A stretch of 51,762 nt of DNA from Prochlorothrix hollandica PCC 9006 = CALU 1027 (GCF_000332315.1 NZ_KB235939.1:313028-364789), one strand, 5' to 3'; counted from the first letter of the stretch, positions 18,176 through 27,412 are shown. The notes: a model not told the origin generated them from the letters alone. Numbers and translations are program-made.

Positions 18176-18901
18176 TTAACTGCGAAAAAGGCGACTGTAT
18201 TGAACCTCATGGGCCATGCTGGCTAGGGCTAACCCCCAACTGCAAGACACTAGATCCTCATCGACCAACGTTAGGATCTCCTGGTGACTGCGACAGAGAT
18301 CCGGCTGGAGGTGGCGGAGAACCTGCTGTGCCTCCGTCTGGCCTAGGGGGATTGTGCGTAGGGCTGCACTGACCCCATTAGCGACCCAGGCTTGGAGATA
18401 ACCCAGTACTGCGCTGGAAGCATCGATGTGCCAATGGGCGGCGACGAGTCCGAAGGCGATCGCGAAATTACAATGGGGTTCCAGGAGGGGTGCGATCGCC
18501 GCCAAAGAGGGTGAGACCTCAGGGGAATTGTCCTCAATCACTGCCGTTTCCTCCAGTTTGACCCCCAATTGCAACAGCGATCGCCCCATTTGCCAGTGTT
18601 GTAACCGTAACTCTTCCGTTTCCCGCATCGCCGATAGCCATTGATTCCAGCGGCTGATATCCGTTAACGCTCCCCCTAGGGCCGATCGGTGGGTTCGCAA
18701 CACCACAGCGGCATCGAGGCGAATACTGCCGATGGCCAGTTCTTGGCTTAACCAGTGACTCAAGCTAGCGCGATCGCCAATCACCCCCTGCTCCACCAAG
18801 GTTTCTATCCCTTCCGAATAACTATAGGCACCCACCGGTAAGGCCGGACTCACCAATTGCAGCAAACTCAACAGATTGGGGCTAAAATGGGGAATAACCA
18901 T
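18176..18901 (-). CDS. Urease accessory protein UreF
   Basis: UreF works with UreD and UreG in loading nickel into apo-urease. Typical sequence: LLQLVSPALPVGAYSYSEGIETLV at the N-terminus and RTHRSALGG. Length (241 aa) is close to the family norm of about 230. It starts 4 bp after the ureE stop, so ureE-ureF are one transcription unit. The other urease genes are not in this window. Confidence 0.95.
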   Translation of the reverse strand: MVIPHFSPNLLSLLQLVSPALPVGAYSYSEGIETLVEQGVIGDRASLSHWLSQELAIGSIRLDAAVVLRTHRSALGGALTDISRWNQWLSAMRETEELRLQHWQMGRSLLQLGVKLEETAVIEDNSPEVSPSLAAIAPLLEPHCNFAIAFGLVAAHWHIDASSAVLGYLQAWVANGVSAALRTIPLGQTEAQQVLRHLQPDLCRSHQEILTLVDEDLVSCSWGLALASMAHEVQYSRLFRS

Positions 18902-18904
18902 GGT

Positions 18905-19525
18905 TTAGGGGTGATAAAGCGGGGAATCAGGGGACTGAGAATCAGGGGACTGGGTATGAATCGAATGGGTATGGGCAGAATGGGTATGGGTAGAATGGGT
19001 ATGAATCGAATGGGTGTGAATCGAATGGGTATGGGCAGAATGGGTATGGGCAGAATGGGTATGAACTGCTTGACTAGGGACTAAAGACCCATAGGCTCCA
19101 GTTTCTGGTTGAAATGGGCTATATTGCTCCTCTATGTGTAGCCCCAACTGTTCTAACAAGGCTTTTAAGACTGGATCCGGTTCCAGTCGTAACCCTTCGG
19201 GACTCACCTCTAGGGGCACATGGCGGTTACCCAAATGGTAAGCTCCCCGCAACAACAACAGGGGCGTAGGGGCCGTCACCCAATAGACCTGTTCCGACTG
19301 GGGGAGGATCTGCACCTGATACTGACCCGTTGCGTCCTGGAGCCAGTCCCCCGGCTGTAGCACAGTACCCCTGGGTAAGTACAGCAGAATATCCCCCTCT
19401 GGGGTTTCTAGGCGCGATCGCGATCGTTGGCGTTGGGCAGCAGTGAGGGCCAAACGGTGGGACGGGGCGGGCTGGGGTGGCTGGTCTAGGCGATCGGTCA
19501 GGGTATAGCGGGGGGGACGAGACAT
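18905..19525 (-). CDS. Urease accessory protein UreE with a histidine-repeat tail
   Basis: UreE is the nickel metallochaperone of urease. The body (about 1-150) has the UreE fold signature LLLLRGAYHLGNRHVPLE with the metal-binding GNRH region. The last 50 residues are seven to eight copies of a five-residue HTHSx repeat, giving about 20 histidines that should bind Ni2+. The repeat comes from a 15-bp DNA tandem array (18950-19070). The start at 19525 overlaps the upstream kinase stop by 28 bp, and I see no better internal Met. It is followed closely by ureF. Confidence 0.93.
   Translation of the reverse strand: MSRPPRYTLTDRLDQPPQPAPSHRLALTAAQRQRSRSRLETPEGDILLYLPRGTVLQPGDWLQDATGQYQVQILPQSEQVYWVTAPTPLLLLRGAYHLGNRHVPLEVSPEGLRLEPDPVLKALLEQLGLHIEEQYSPFQPETGAYGSLVPSQAVHTHSAHTHSAHTHSIHTHSIHTHSTHTHSAHTHSIHTQSPDSQSPDSPLYHP
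18950..19070. repeat. 15-bp tandem repeat encoding the UreE His tail
   Basis: About eight near-identical units of gaatgggtatgggca type, in frame with ureE on the minus strand. Unit number could vary by slippage without breaking the frame. Confidence 0.9.
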
Positions 19526-20970
19526 GGCAGCGGGAACCGGGGGGAGTGAACCAGGGTTGCAGTGCCTGAGGGGGGAATGGTGCCCAGGGAATCCACAAAG
19601 CCCTGGGACTCAGCATAGCGGAAAGGGGGGGCTTGGAGCGGGTAACCGGGGGCTGTGGGGCTTGGGGTGGGACGGGGGTCGGGCATGGCGATCGGCAGAT
19701 CCAAGGCAAAGGTGGTGCCATGGTGGGTGTCTGACTGGGGATCCGACTGGCAGTAAAAGCGACCCCCATGGGTGGTGACAATGATGTGGTGACTGATGGA
19801 TAGCCCTAGGCCGGTCCCCTTACCCACCGGTTTAGTGGTGAAAAAGGGTTCAAACAGTCGCCGTTGCACCTCTGGGGGAATACCGGGTCCATTATCGGCA
19901 ATGCTGACCCTTACCCAGCTAGGAGCGCTCGGATCCTCCGATTCTGGGGGTTGGACTGCCGTGGTGAGGGTGATGGTCAGGGGGTGCTGCTCCTGCTGTG
20001 CCGCCGTCCAACCGTGGCTGTGGGAGTCTAGGGCATCGATCGCATTGCCCAACAGGTTCATAAACACTTGGTTAATCTGGCTGGCGTAGCACTCCAGGAG
20101 CGGAATTGGGCCGTAATCTTTGATCACGGTAATGGCCATGCGATCGGAGTTGGCCTTGAGGCGGTGGTTCAAAATCATCAGGGTATCGTCTAACCCCTGG
20201 TGAAGATCAAAGGCTTGGCTTTGGTGTTGATCGACCCGTGAAAAATTGCGTAGCGACAGAACAATTTCCTGAATCCGCTTTGCCCCCACCTGCATTGAGT
20301 TCAGCACCTTAGGAAAGTCTTGTTGTAAAAAGTCAAACTCTAGGTCTTCGATCTCTTCCCGGAGATGGGCAGGCATGTGGGTATCGTAGTGATCGAGAAA
20401 TGATTGAACTACATTAATAAGATCCTGGGCATAGTCAATGGCAAAATGAATATTACCATAAATAAAATTAACGGGATTATTGATTTCATGGGCTACCCCC
20501 GCCACTAATTGCCCCAGGGCTGACATTTTTTCCCCTTGGACTAATTGGGCTTGGGTCTGTTGTAGCTGGTGCTGGCGATTGCGATCGATCTCCACCCGGC
20601 CTAGGGTCTTGTCCAGGGTTCGCTGAAGATCATCCAAACTCACGGGTTTCGTCAGAAAATCATAGGCTCCGGCATTCATCGCTTGGCGAAGATTGCCCAT
20701 GTCGCCATAGGCAGAAATTACGATGGTATAGACTTCTGGATAATGTTCTTGTACTTGATGCAATAGGGTTAAACCGTCCATCACAGGCATATTAATATCC
20801 GTCAGAATGACCCCAATATCGGGGCACAGTCTCATTTTATCTAGGGCTTCTTCACCATTAAGGGCAAAGAAAAACTGATACTGATTTTGACGAATTTGGC
20901 GGCGAAATGTCTGCCTCACCAGTTCCTGTACGTCGGCCTCATCATCGACTACTAAAATATTCTGAGCCAT
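19498..20970 (-). CDS. Response regulator-histidine kinase (REC-HisKA-HATPase)
   Basis: The N-terminal receiver has ILVVDDEADV, the phospho-Asp in ILTDINMPVMDG and a Lys in FLTKPVSLDD. A coil and a HisKA domain follow (GVAHEINNPVNFIYGN, His near residue 187), then a HATPase domain (DNGPGIPPE; GKGTGLGLSIS). The last 70 residues are proline-rich. A REC-before-kinase order suggests input from another kinase. The stop overlaps the ureE start by 28 bp, but a functional link to urease is not implied by sequence. Confidence 0.93.
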   Translation of the reverse strand: MAQNILVVDDEADVQELVRQTFRRQIRQNQYQFFFALNGEEALDKMRLCPDIGVILTDINMPVMDGLTLLHQVQEHYPEVYTIVISAYGDMGNLRQAMNAGAYDFLTKPVSLDDLQRTLDKTLGRVEIDRNRQHQLQQTQAQLVQGEKMSALGQLVAGVAHEINNPVNFIYGNIHFAIDYAQDLINVVQSFLDHYDTHMPAHLREEIEDLEFDFLQQDFPKVLNSMQVGAKRIQEIVLSLRNFSRVDQHQSQAFDLHQGLDDTLMILNHRLKANSDRMAITVIKDYGPIPLLECYASQINQVFMNLLGNAIDALDSHSHGWTAAQQEQHPLTITLTTAVQPPESEDPSAPSWVRVSIADNGPGIPPEVQRRLFEPFFTTKPVGKGTGLGLSISHHIIVTTHGGRFYCQSDPQSDTHHGTTFALDLPIAMPDPRPTPSPTAPGYPLQAPPFRYAESQGFVDSLGTIPPSGTATLVHSPRFPLPCLVPPAIP

Positions 20971-20995
20971 GGATCAGTCTCCTTTGTAAATAGTT

Positions 20996-21020
20996 ACAGC
21001 AATCCTAAATCAGTTGTAAG
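20996..21020. repeat. Repeat family A, terminal fragment
   Basis: Only the first 24 bases of family A (acagcaatcctaaatcagt type) remain, ending where family B copy 2 begins. Confidence 0.65.
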
Positions 21021-21117
21021 GGCACCTCGAAAAATCCAAATTCTCGCCCCTGTACCAATGCAAGAATAGGGGTTGTGGTGGGCGGCGAAGCCGCCCAACC
21101 CAATTAATCGAGGTGCC
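21021..21117. repeat. Repeat family B, copy 2
   Basis: The same ggcacctcga/tcgaggtgcc ends and length (97 bp) as 3931-4027, in the opposite orientation. No clean target duplication is seen. Like copy 1 it abuts a family A end. It lies between two sensor-kinase genes. Confidence 0.8.
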
Positions 21118-21119
21118 CC

Positions 21120-22637
21120 TTAGATCATAATGAGTGCAGATTCATGGTCTTCTACGGATTCATAGTCTTCTAACGTATCTGATAGTGGGTCATCTGATCT
21201 TTGGCCTTCTAAGGGTTGACTTTCTAGAATCTTGCTGTCTGAAATCTGATGAACTAAAGGTAAAGTGATGACAAATTCCGTATAGTCTCCCCAACTCGAA
21301 TTAACCTGAAGTTGGCCCTGGTGCTGTTGCGTGATAATTTCATGGCTGAGGAAGAGACCCAATCCGGTTCCTTCTCCCGTGGGCTTGGTGGTGAAAAACG
21401 GATCGAAGATTTTAGTTAAGAATTTATCAGGAATACCCGAACCATTATCCCTGATCTTAATTTCCACACCGTTGCTTTTTTGTTGGGTCGTAATGGCAAC
21501 TTCAGGGTGATAGGTATGGCTCTGGGTTTTGAATTTGCTATAAACCGCACTACAGGCATTGCTGAGAATATTAATGAAAACCCGATCTAAATCTTGAATA
21601 ACCACCTCCATGGGTTCCAGGGTTGGATCAAAGTCAGTGGTGAATGCTACATTGAACTTCAAATCCTTGCTTTTGATGCCATGAAATGCCAAGTTAGCTG
21701 CACTGGCCAAGAGGGTATTTAAGTCTACTTGTTCCCAACGCCGTGGCCCGCCCCGTGAATGCAGTAACATCCCCTGAATGATGGTTTCAGCCCGTTGGCC
21801 GTGGGTTTGGATTTTCTGGAGGTTAGACGCTAAATCTGCCATGATTTCATCCAGAATCCCACCGCGATCGGTGTCCAAACTGGGACGCACCTCCCCCAGA
21901 CAATCCCGCAACTCTTCCACTAATTCCCCTGATAGTTGGGAGAAATTATTGATAAAGTTTAATGGATTACGAATCTCGTGGGCAATACCTGCGGTTAGGG
22001 AGCCAAGGGATGCCATTTTTTCCTGGGCAATGAGTTGGTTTTGGGTCTTTTTAACCTGGCGATTGGCCCGTTTCAGTTGCTTTTTCTGGAGGGCCAGAAT
22101 ATGGGTTTGGGCCAACAGTAGGGTGCGAAAATCAATGAGGCTCCAGGAACAGTCTTGGGGGCTTTGGGCCGCAATGGTCCAGGGGGAGGGGGAACCCTGG
22201 GGATCGGGCAGATCTTGGGTTTCCTGGAACTGATAGACACAGGTCATGGCTGATCCCACCACCAGAATTGGCTCATAGGCATGGGAATCGGGGCGATCGA
22301 GGGCGGATTCCACCGCTTTAGCCACCCGATCGAGGGGTTGATGGAGGGGAGGCAAGGTTAAGTGGGCCACGGAGAGAAAGGAAGCAATGGGACGTTTCAG
22401 GAAGATTTCAATGCCATAGGGCTGGCTGAGGCGCTCCAGAAAGATGCGCCGGGAAATAACGGCCCGCACTTGGCCTTGGTCCATGACGATCGCCCCCGGT
22501 AAGGAGGGATAGCATTCAAAGGCTCGGGCGATGTGACGACCGGGACTCTGGATATCCAAACAGAGGGCATAGCTGGGCAAATCCCGTAGCGCAGTTTTGT
22601 GGGTTAGTTGTTTGAGGTCTAAATCCTGAAGAATCAT
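21120..22637 (-). CDS. Sensor histidine kinase with N-terminal CBS-like region (505 aa)
   Basis: The first 170 residues look like a CBS-type module ([33 protein letters not shown]), as found in cyanobacterial kinases. A helix (about 175-205) leads into HisKA ([16 protein letters not shown], His near 217) and HATPase ([22 protein letters not shown]). There is no membrane segment, so a cytoplasmic sensor is expected. It sits upstream of the REC-kinase at 19498-20970 with a family B repeat between, and the two may form a phosphorelay. Confidence 0.92.
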   Translation of the reverse strand: MILQDLDLKQLTHKTALRDLPSYALCLDIQSPGRHIARAFECYPSLPGAIVMDQGQVRAVISRRIFLERLSQPYGIEIFLKRPIASFLSVAHLTLPPLHQPLDRVAKAVESALDRPDSHAYEPILVVGSAMTCVYQFQETQDLPDPQGSPSPWTIAAQSPQDCSWSLIDFRTLLLAQTHILALQKKQLKRANRQVKKTQNQLIAQEKMASLGSLTAGIAHEIRNPLNFINNFSQLSGELVEELRDCLGEVRPSLDTDRGGILDEIMADLASNLQKIQTHGQRAETIIQGMLLHSRGGPRRWEQVDLNTLLASAANLAFHGIKSKDLKFNVAFTTDFDPTLEPMEVVIQDLDRVFINILSNACSAVYSKFKTQSHTYHPEVAITTQQKSNGVEIKIRDNGSGIPDKFLTKIFDPFFTTKPTGEGTGLGLFLSHEIITQQHQGQLQVNSSWGDYTEFVITLPLVHQISDSKILESQPLEGQRSDDPLSDTLEDYESVEDHESALIMI

Positions 22638-22988
22638 GGGGTTTCCTGGAAAGCCGGGAGTCAGTCTCCCTAGAGGGTCGAGCCAGCAATGGAACCATTG
22701 CCCTTTGCCTTTTTCAATCCCACGGTATCGAATCCAGATTATGGGAAGGTTATGGCCCTTATGCCAGGGACTTGAAAAGCCGGTTTACAGCTTTTTATGA
22801 TTAAATTTGACTATATTTTTCCAATAATATGATGCAGGAGATTCCAGGAACTGAGCTACCATGACTGGGGACGATCGCCTAAGGGGTTGGGACCATAGGG
22901 CAGATGCTACCCTGGATTGATGGGCCGATCGAGGGGCGATCGTGGCAAGCTGGTTTTAACTCACCTGTGCAAACTTGGAATATGAGAG
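22638..22988. other. Intergenic region, left border of the integron array
   Basis: No gene seen. It has HIP1-rich composition on the left and then a run into the first palindromic repeat (family C) at 22989. The core-to-array boundary lies here, but no attC-like site marks it. Confidence 0.5.
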
Positions 22989-23121
22989 GTAACCGTTCCG
23001 GGGGGGAACGAAGTTAGTGCGTTTCAGCCCTCCGATCGAGGGTTAACATAACCCAAAGTGCGACGATCCTAGATTTTCAGAGTCTGAAACCCGCATTTCC
23101 CCGTGGATCCCTGAATAGTTA
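22989..23121. repeat. Repeat family C (MITE-like hairpin), copy 1
   Basis: Inverted ends gtaaccgttc...ctgaatagttat bound 133 bp with inner inverted pieces (gtgcgtttcag/ctgaaacccgc). The next 80 bp (to 23200) are also repeated after other copies and contain the ggtgcgttacgctatgctaa segment common in cyanobacterial intergenic repeats. Confidence 0.8.
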
Positions 23122-23218
23122 TGGTTCAGGCGGCAGTTTATTGTCACACAAATCTTTTACCAGTAATCAGGTGGTGCGTTACGCTATGCTAATGCACTCT
23201 ATAAGATCGGCGATCGCA

Positions 23219-23446
23219 CTATTTAATTCCGCTTGAATTGTTGTCTTGTATCCTTTTCTTTAAAACCTCCGCATTCAGATACAATTCGACATACCCACAG
23301 GTCAGACATGCACATGCTTTATCAACAAGTATGCCAAGCTTGAAGGTTTTTTTCTGCCAATCTGAATAGTATATTAAACTGTTTTCGGCTTGCGCTCTCC
23401 CTGAGTCCATTTCTCCGCCACATTTAGGACATTTTTGATCCTGCAT
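23219..23446 (-). CDS. Small zinc-ribbon protein (75 aa)
   Basis: Two Cys pairs (KCPKCGGEMDSG at 5-16 and ACLTCGYVELYL in the second half) form a probable zinc ribbon, as in short nucleic-acid-binding cyanobacterial proteins whose function is not established. A GAGG lies 8 bp before the ATG at 23446. It sits in the distal part of the integron, between family C and family A repeats. Confidence 0.6.
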   Translation of the reverse strand: MQDQKCPKCGGEMDSGRAQAENSLIYYSDWQKKTFKLGILVDKACACLTCGYVELYLNAEVLKKRIQDNNSSGIK

Positions 23447-23500
23447 ATATATTCCTCATGCATCAATTTATCCAATTAGTCTTTTGCTTGAAAGAATTAT

Positions 23501-23602
23501 ATAGCAACCCTAAATCAGTTGTAGGCATCTTGATGGCTGAAACCCTTGGTGTGGTGTGCCCCCGGAGGGAGTACACCACACGACCCATTTAGGACTGCTG
23601 TA
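23501..23602. repeat. Repeat family A, copy 2
   Basis: A full-length copy with the same inverted ends and GC-rich middle as 3828-3930. It separates the zinc-ribbon and membrane-protein genes. Confidence 0.85.
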
Positions 23603-23609
23603 GAGTGTA

Positions 23610-23933
23610 CTACTGTCGTCTCTTCTGTTCCCAGTGGCAAGTTAAAATCTCCGTAAAGTCTTCAATTGCTCCTGTTGCAAACCAAAAGGCAAACCCGAAA
23701 ATCATATATCTCATACTTTGAGCGCCTAAGGTTAGAAAAATTAGCATAACACATGTACCAAAAATCTCGATAGCTAGTAGAGTAGCGCGATATTTTATTA
23801 ATGCGGATAATTTTTCATTGCTTGCATCAGATAACTTAACGGTTTTATCAAGTAAATTCTTGTAATTTACAGTAGCGACAAACAATGAATATGAACCTTT
23901 TAGTAGTGCAGAAATTAGAAATATAATGTTCAT
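23610..23933 (-). CDS. Small membrane protein, unrecognised (107 aa)
   Basis: Two or three hydrophobic helices can be seen (MNIIFLISALLKGSYSLFVA; LLAIEIFGTCVMLIFLTLGA; YMIFGFAFWFATGAI), with a charged loop between the first and second. The C-terminus is basic (EQKRRQ). No family recognised and no clear ribosome-binding site. It sits on the same strand as the other cassette genes, in the degraded distal array. Confidence 0.5.
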   Translation of the reverse strand: MNIIFLISALLKGSYSLFVATVNYKNLLDKTVKLSDASNEKLSALIKYRATLLAIEIFGTCVMLIFLTLGAQSMRYMIFGFAFWFATGAIEDFTEILTCHWEQKRRQ

Positions 23934-23969
23934 ATTAATGAAGGGTGAAATTCATCAATTAATTTGTCT

Positions 23970-24071
23970 ACAGCAACCCTAAATCAGTTGTAAGGATCTC
24001 GATCTCTGTAATCCCTTGTGTGGTGTGCCCTCGGAGGGAGTACACCACACGACCCATTTAGGACTGCTGTA
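23970..24071. repeat. Repeat family A, copy 3, truncating a Pc-attI-like module
   Basis: A full-length copy. Its right end (actgctgta) joins directly to an attI-like module at gcagtctaaag, removing that module's cassette junction. This suggests insertion within the module. Confidence 0.8.
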
Positions 24072-24182
24072 GCAGTCTAAAGCATCAAAATTTGGAAAGG
24101 GCTGTAAAAGCCTTCTTGCAAGAGATCGACTGTAAAGGTAGCACTGGATAGCTCTGGTGTCAAGTATGGCGAAGTGCAATCA
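24069..24182 (-). promoter_or_regulatory. Pc-attI-like module M1 (truncated)
   Basis: On the minus strand it has the same TTGACA, 17 nt, TACCTT pair and the following leader as the other modules. It ends at gactgct, where family A copy 3 begins, so the G|TT junction is missing. It directly follows the Fic gene stop, without the family C hairpin seen elsewhere. Confidence 0.65.
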
Positions 24183-24193
24183 GCATTACTTGC

Positions 24194-25666
24194 CTAAATA
24201 CTTTTGTTCCAGTATTCTAAACCAGTCAAAATTATCTCTTCTAGCCACTGCTTAAAACGCCCTACTAGATTCTCTTCTTCATCTGCGTAGGAAAATTGAA
24301 ATGGAGAATCAGCTAGGGTCTGAATATCGCTAATGTTGCGTTCACCCTCCTCAGCATCATCTCTATGATAAGCACAGGCAGTACACACAAGCAACCCTCG
24401 ATATTCATGTCCCAGAGCATGAAATGAAAGGAGAAGTGTTGTTGATGTTTCTACATTAATAACTAACTGAATCCAGGTATGATATTTCCGAAGATTGGCA
24501 AAGTAACCTAATTGTTTAGCTGTCTCCACAATTTGGTAGCGATGATAATAGGAGCGAGGATCGCCAACAGGAGCGGGAATCGTAAAAACCTGTGCATCAC
24601 TTACAAAGTTTTGAACAGATAGTCTAATTTCATCAGCAACATCCTGTAATCGGCTAGACGCTATATCAAATAAATTTGTAGCAAAACTTTCAGATTTCTT
24701 GCACCGCTCTTGAATAGATGCTGACTGGTTTTGTCTCAACTTATCAGCAATAGAAGAAATGATAACCTGAGTTCGTCGTGCCTCCGATAGAACTTGCTCT
24801 GATAGACCAAGGCTTCTCAGAAAAGCCTGTTTTTGACTTTTGGCAAAGAGGTTAACTAAGTCGGATAAATTACCTTGATCTGCTGCTTCTAGGGCTGCAA
24901 TATAAACTGCTCGATCATCGCGAGTGAGAACCAAAGGGAACCAGCTAGATTGAATGAAGACTAGACTAGCTAAACAACGAGCAACACGACCATTACCATC
25001 CTGAAATGGGTGAATTTGAGTGAACCGATGATGCAGCCATGCTGATTCGATTTCAGGAGGAACTTTTTGGTCGCTATGTTGATGATGTAGCGCAATTAAT
25101 GTATCCATCTCAGATGCAACTTGCTCAGGAGGACAGTACTCATGAACAGTGCCATCTTGTCTTAGGGGATTGTTAGGTTGACGTTTCCAGTCACCTTTGA
25201 TTAAGGAGACAGGGAATATCCTTTCTGTAAGTGGGTCTAGGGCTTCAGTGCTGTCCTGACTCTGAGTTAGGAGCTGATGTAACTGCTTTGTGTAAGAGTT
25301 TGATAGTGTTCTTTGTCCACCTACAAAATCGAATAATCCTTCAATTGCTGCTTCTTGATCCTTAATAAGTGAAACTACTTGCCTGATAGGGCGATCTGTT
25401 GCTCCATGAGGAATCAAGGCTTCATTGATTCCTTGTTCAATCAACAAACGAGTAATACCACGATCGATGGTGTACAAGCGCTCAATTATTCCAGTTTCAA
25501 TAGCTATTTCTCTGCGTAGCTTCTCATTGAAAGACTGAAACTCACCAGATTGACGTAAACGATCTGCCTGCTCGTTCCAAACCGTTACTAGAGGCGGCAA
25601 CTCAGAACTTGCTAGATCTTGCCAATTTGACGGTAAATCTTCTATCGGTTGCCACAATATAAACAT
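24194..25666 (-). CDS. Fic-family AMP-transferase-like protein (490 aa)
   Basis: Fic domains transfer AMP (or other phosphate-containing groups) from a nucleotide to hydroxyl side chains of target proteins. The active-site motif HPFQDGNGRVAR is intact at 219-230, with His219 the catalytic base. An N-terminal helical Fic_N-like region (about 1-115) precedes it. The C-terminal 200 residues include helices and a region with CTACAYHR that I cannot assign. It is the sole gene of an integron cassette (starting near 25804), with an attI-like module on each side. Many mobile Fic proteins are toxins, but this large form is often self-regulated; the role here is inference. Confidence 0.9.
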   Translation of the reverse strand: MFILWQPIEDLPSNWQDLASSELPPLVTVWNEQADRLRQSGEFQSFNEKLRREIAIETGIIERLYTIDRGITRLLIEQGINEALIPHGATDRPIRQVVSLIKDQEAAIEGLFDFVGGQRTLSNSYTKQLHQLLTQSQDSTEALDPLTERIFPVSLIKGDWKRQPNNPLRQDGTVHEYCPPEQVASEMDTLIALHHQHSDQKVPPEIESAWLHHRFTQIHPFQDGNGRVARCLASLVFIQSSWFPLVLTRDDRAVYIAALEAADQGNLSDLVNLFAKSQKQAFLRSLGLSEQVLSEARRTQVIISSIADKLRQNQSASIQERCKKSESFATNLFDIASSRLQDVADEIRLSVQNFVSDAQVFTIPAPVGDPRSYYHRYQIVETAKQLGYFANLRKYHTWIQLVINVETSTTLLLSFHALGHEYRGLLVCTACAYHRDDAEEGERNISDIQTLADSPFQFSYADEEENLVGRFKQWLEEIILTGLEYWNKSI

Positions 25667-25798
25667 ATTTCTCGTACTGAATCTTGGGCTAGTTTAGCAC
25701 CTACTGTTTCCCCAAAAGTTCTAAGCTCGGTGTGTCACAATGCCTGAGCATCCAACACTGGTAGATATGCGTCAACTGCGCCCCCACCAGTGAAACCG

Positions 25799-25941
25799 GC
25801 ACAACTATTAAGTAGGAAGCATCTAGCAGTCTAAAGCAACAAAATTTGGAAAGGGCTGTAAAAGCCTTCTCGCCAGCGATCGACTGTAAAGGTAGCACTG
25901 GATAGCTCTGGTGTCAAGTATAGCGAAGTGCAGGAATACAA
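25799..25941 (-). promoter_or_regulatory. Pc-attI-like module M2
   Basis: On the minus strand it reads TTGACA, 17 nt, TACCTT, then a leader ending cctacttaatag|TTGTGC, the cassette junction at 25805/25804. It lies about 180 bp upstream of the Fic gene and could drive it. Confidence 0.65.
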
Positions 25942-26114
25942 GTAACCGTTCAGGGGGGGGACGAAGTTAGTGCGTTTCAGCCCTCCGATCGAGGGTGAAA
26001 ATGACCTGAAGTGCGACGATTGTTTAAGACAGATAAGGCGCGTTACATTTCATTAACGCACCCTACAATCGGAACTGAAACCCGCATTTCCCCGTGAACT
26101 CCTGAATAGTTACT
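25942..26114. repeat. Repeat family C, copy 2 (with internal insertion)
   Basis: The gtaaccgttc/gaatagttac ends are present, but the element is about 173 bp because of a roughly 45-bp insertion that includes a gcgttacatttcattaacgc segment also found near 28320. It directly follows the attC half-site of the DUF2442 cassette. The 25667-26146 gap holds only this repeat and module M2. Confidence 0.75.
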
Positions 26115-26147
26115 TTGCTTTGTTCCGTTGCAGCGCAGTGTTAGACC
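26115..26147 (-). other. attC 5' half (R''-L''), interrupted
   Basis: Right after the DUF2442 stop, the minus strand reads GTCTAAC (R''), then a spacer and CTGCAACGGA (L''-like). The exact complement of R'' (G|TTAGAC) is the junction that starts this cassette at 26782/26781. The L'-R' half is missing; family C and module M2 follow instead. Confidence 0.65.
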
Positions 26148-26449
26148 TATCTAAGACGCTCTTCTAACCACCGTCGGAATGACTGTTGACTTTCTCCAGA
26201 TGGTTTTCCAAAAATCAAATTTTGGCTGCTAATATCTTCATCAAGGCTAGGCCAATGAATCCCTTCCCCACTACCAATTAAGCGCCATTGGTTGCGCTCT
26301 TCATTTGAACCATGCAAAAGTCGAGGATACCATGCCAATGGTACAGATATAGTGCGTCCATCGGCAAGGTCAGCAGAAAGCGTATCTGCTGTAACTAAAA
26401 CCCCTCGAATTTTGGGAATTTCCACCAACTCAACCGTTAAAGAAGTCAT
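26147..26449 (-). CDS. DUF2442 protein (100 aa)
   Basis: Family features: an early beta strand, then DGRTISVPLAWYPRL and WRLIGSGEGIHWPSLDEDIS, typical of DUF2442, which usually pairs with DUF4160. It overlaps the upstream DUF4160 gene by 20 bp. The pair is widely seen next to toxin-antitoxin loci, but its mechanism is not established. Stop and attC half-site nearly coincide, as in compact cassettes. Confidence 0.88.
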   Translation of the reverse strand: MTSLTVELVEIPKIRGVLVTADTLSADLADGRTISVPLAWYPRLLHGSNEERNQWRLIGSGEGIHWPSLDEDISSQNLIFGKPSGESQQSFRRWLEERLR

Positions 26450-26666
26450 GCCAACCTCTTAATAACTCTTCTTGATGTTCTTCAACTAGCGTTTGAATCC
26501 GATTAATCTCTGCGCGACTAAAACCTTTATTGCTTTGAATCCGAATTGGATCAAGCCAAAATTTAGCTTCATTTTCGTCACGTTCAATATGAACATGAGG
26601 TGGTTCGTCACGATCGCCTGCATAGCAAAAGAGACGATACGGGCCGGATCTCAATAGGGTTGGCAT
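26430..26666 (-). CDS. DUF4160 protein (78 aa)
   Basis: The family signature FCYAGDRDEPPHVHIERDE and the C-terminal EHQEELLRGWHDFF are clear. It is the first gene of the DUF4160-DUF2442 cassette, whose start junction is 115 bp upstream at 26782/26781. The pair is possibly toxin-antitoxin-like; this rests on family context only. Confidence 0.9.
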   Translation of the reverse strand: MPTLLRSGPYRLFCYAGDRDEPPHVHIERDENEAKFWLDPIRIQSNKGFSRAEINRIQTLVEEHQEELLRGWHDFFNG

Positions 26667-26775
26667 TCAAATTAAATTATTTATATTATTACATAATAAC
26701 TTATGAATTAAGTAACAATTAACCCATGTTCTTGCCCTTTCTTGTTTAGAAGCCATAACTGTAAACCTCCAAAAG

Positions 26776-26929
26776 GTCTAACTATTAAGTAGGAAGCATC
26801 TAGCAGTCTAAAGCATAAAAATTTGGGAAGGGCTGTAAAAGCCTTCTTGCAAGCGATCTACTGTAAAGGTAGTGTAAAGGTACCACTGGATAGCTCTGGT
26901 GTCAAGTATGGCGAAGTGCAAGAATATAA
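26776..26929 (-). promoter_or_regulatory. Pc-attI-like module M3
   Basis: The minus strand has TTGACA and a downstream leader ending cctacttaatag|TTAGAC (26782/26781). A 10-bp duplication (gtaaaggtag) beside the TACCTT box distinguishes this copy, leaving tggtaccttt at the promoter -10. It lies directly upstream of the DUF4160/DUF2442 cassette. Confidence 0.65.
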
Positions 26930-27062
26930 GTAACTGTTCAGGGGAGGACGAAGTTAGTGCGTTTCAGCCCTCCGATCGAGGGTCAAAATGACCCGAAGTG
27001 CGACGATCCTAGATTTTCAGAGCCTGAAACCCGCATTCCCCCGTGGACCCCTGAATAGTTAC
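26930..27062. repeat. Repeat family C, copy 3
   Basis: Full length, with ends gtaactgttc and gaatagttac, followed by the 80-bp companion segment to 27145. The 26667-27442 gap consists of module M3, this repeat, an ORF-less cassette and an attC. Confidence 0.8.
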
Positions 27063-27145
27063 GGGTCAAGCAGTGGTTTATTGTCACACAACCCTTTTAC
27101 CATTAATCAGGTGGTGCGTTACGCTATGCTAACGCACCCTACTGG

Positions 27146-27328
27146 TACTCAATACCAAAATCTCTAATGTTGTCCGATCCAATTGTGTTATACACCGATC
27201 GCGTAACAATTATTTATCTTTGCGATCGCCGATAATTTCTCGGAACTAAACAACCAAGAGAACCATTTTTGCTTGCCCAATCTCGAATGAAATCAGACAA
27301 CTTCAACGGGCTTATCGGTTTAGTATAA
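27146..27328 (-). other. ORF-less cassette, near-copy of the first cassette at attI
   Basis: It begins G|TTATAC at 27329/27328 and contains a matching R'' (GTATAAC, 27187-27193). About 180 bp align with 42042-42231. The second half of its attC is replaced by the family C/module composite. No start codon gives a credible ORF. Confidence 0.65.
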
Positions 27329-27412
27329 CGGTCTAGTTGAGCCGCCTCAGATAAATCTTAACTTCTACAGATCACAACTTCTTGAACGGTCGGCTCCAAC
27401 GCAGTTTTAGAC
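27323..27412 (-). other. attC site of the DUF433/DUF5615 cassette (90 bp)
   Basis: Minus strand: R'' GTCTAAA, L'' TTGGAGCCG, central region, L' CGGCTCAA, spacer, R' G|TTATAC. L'' and L' pair with one extra base, as in functional attC hairpins. R'' complements the G|TTAGAC that starts this cassette at 28389/28388. Confidence 0.78.

Noticed and set aside
18950-19070. Possible CRISPR-like repeat array
   Set aside because: Units are contiguous with no spacers and encode the UreE His tail; a simple tandem repeat.
22989-23121. Family C as an intact transposon
   Set aside because: Too short for a transposase, and no adjacent transposase gene with matching ends was seen.
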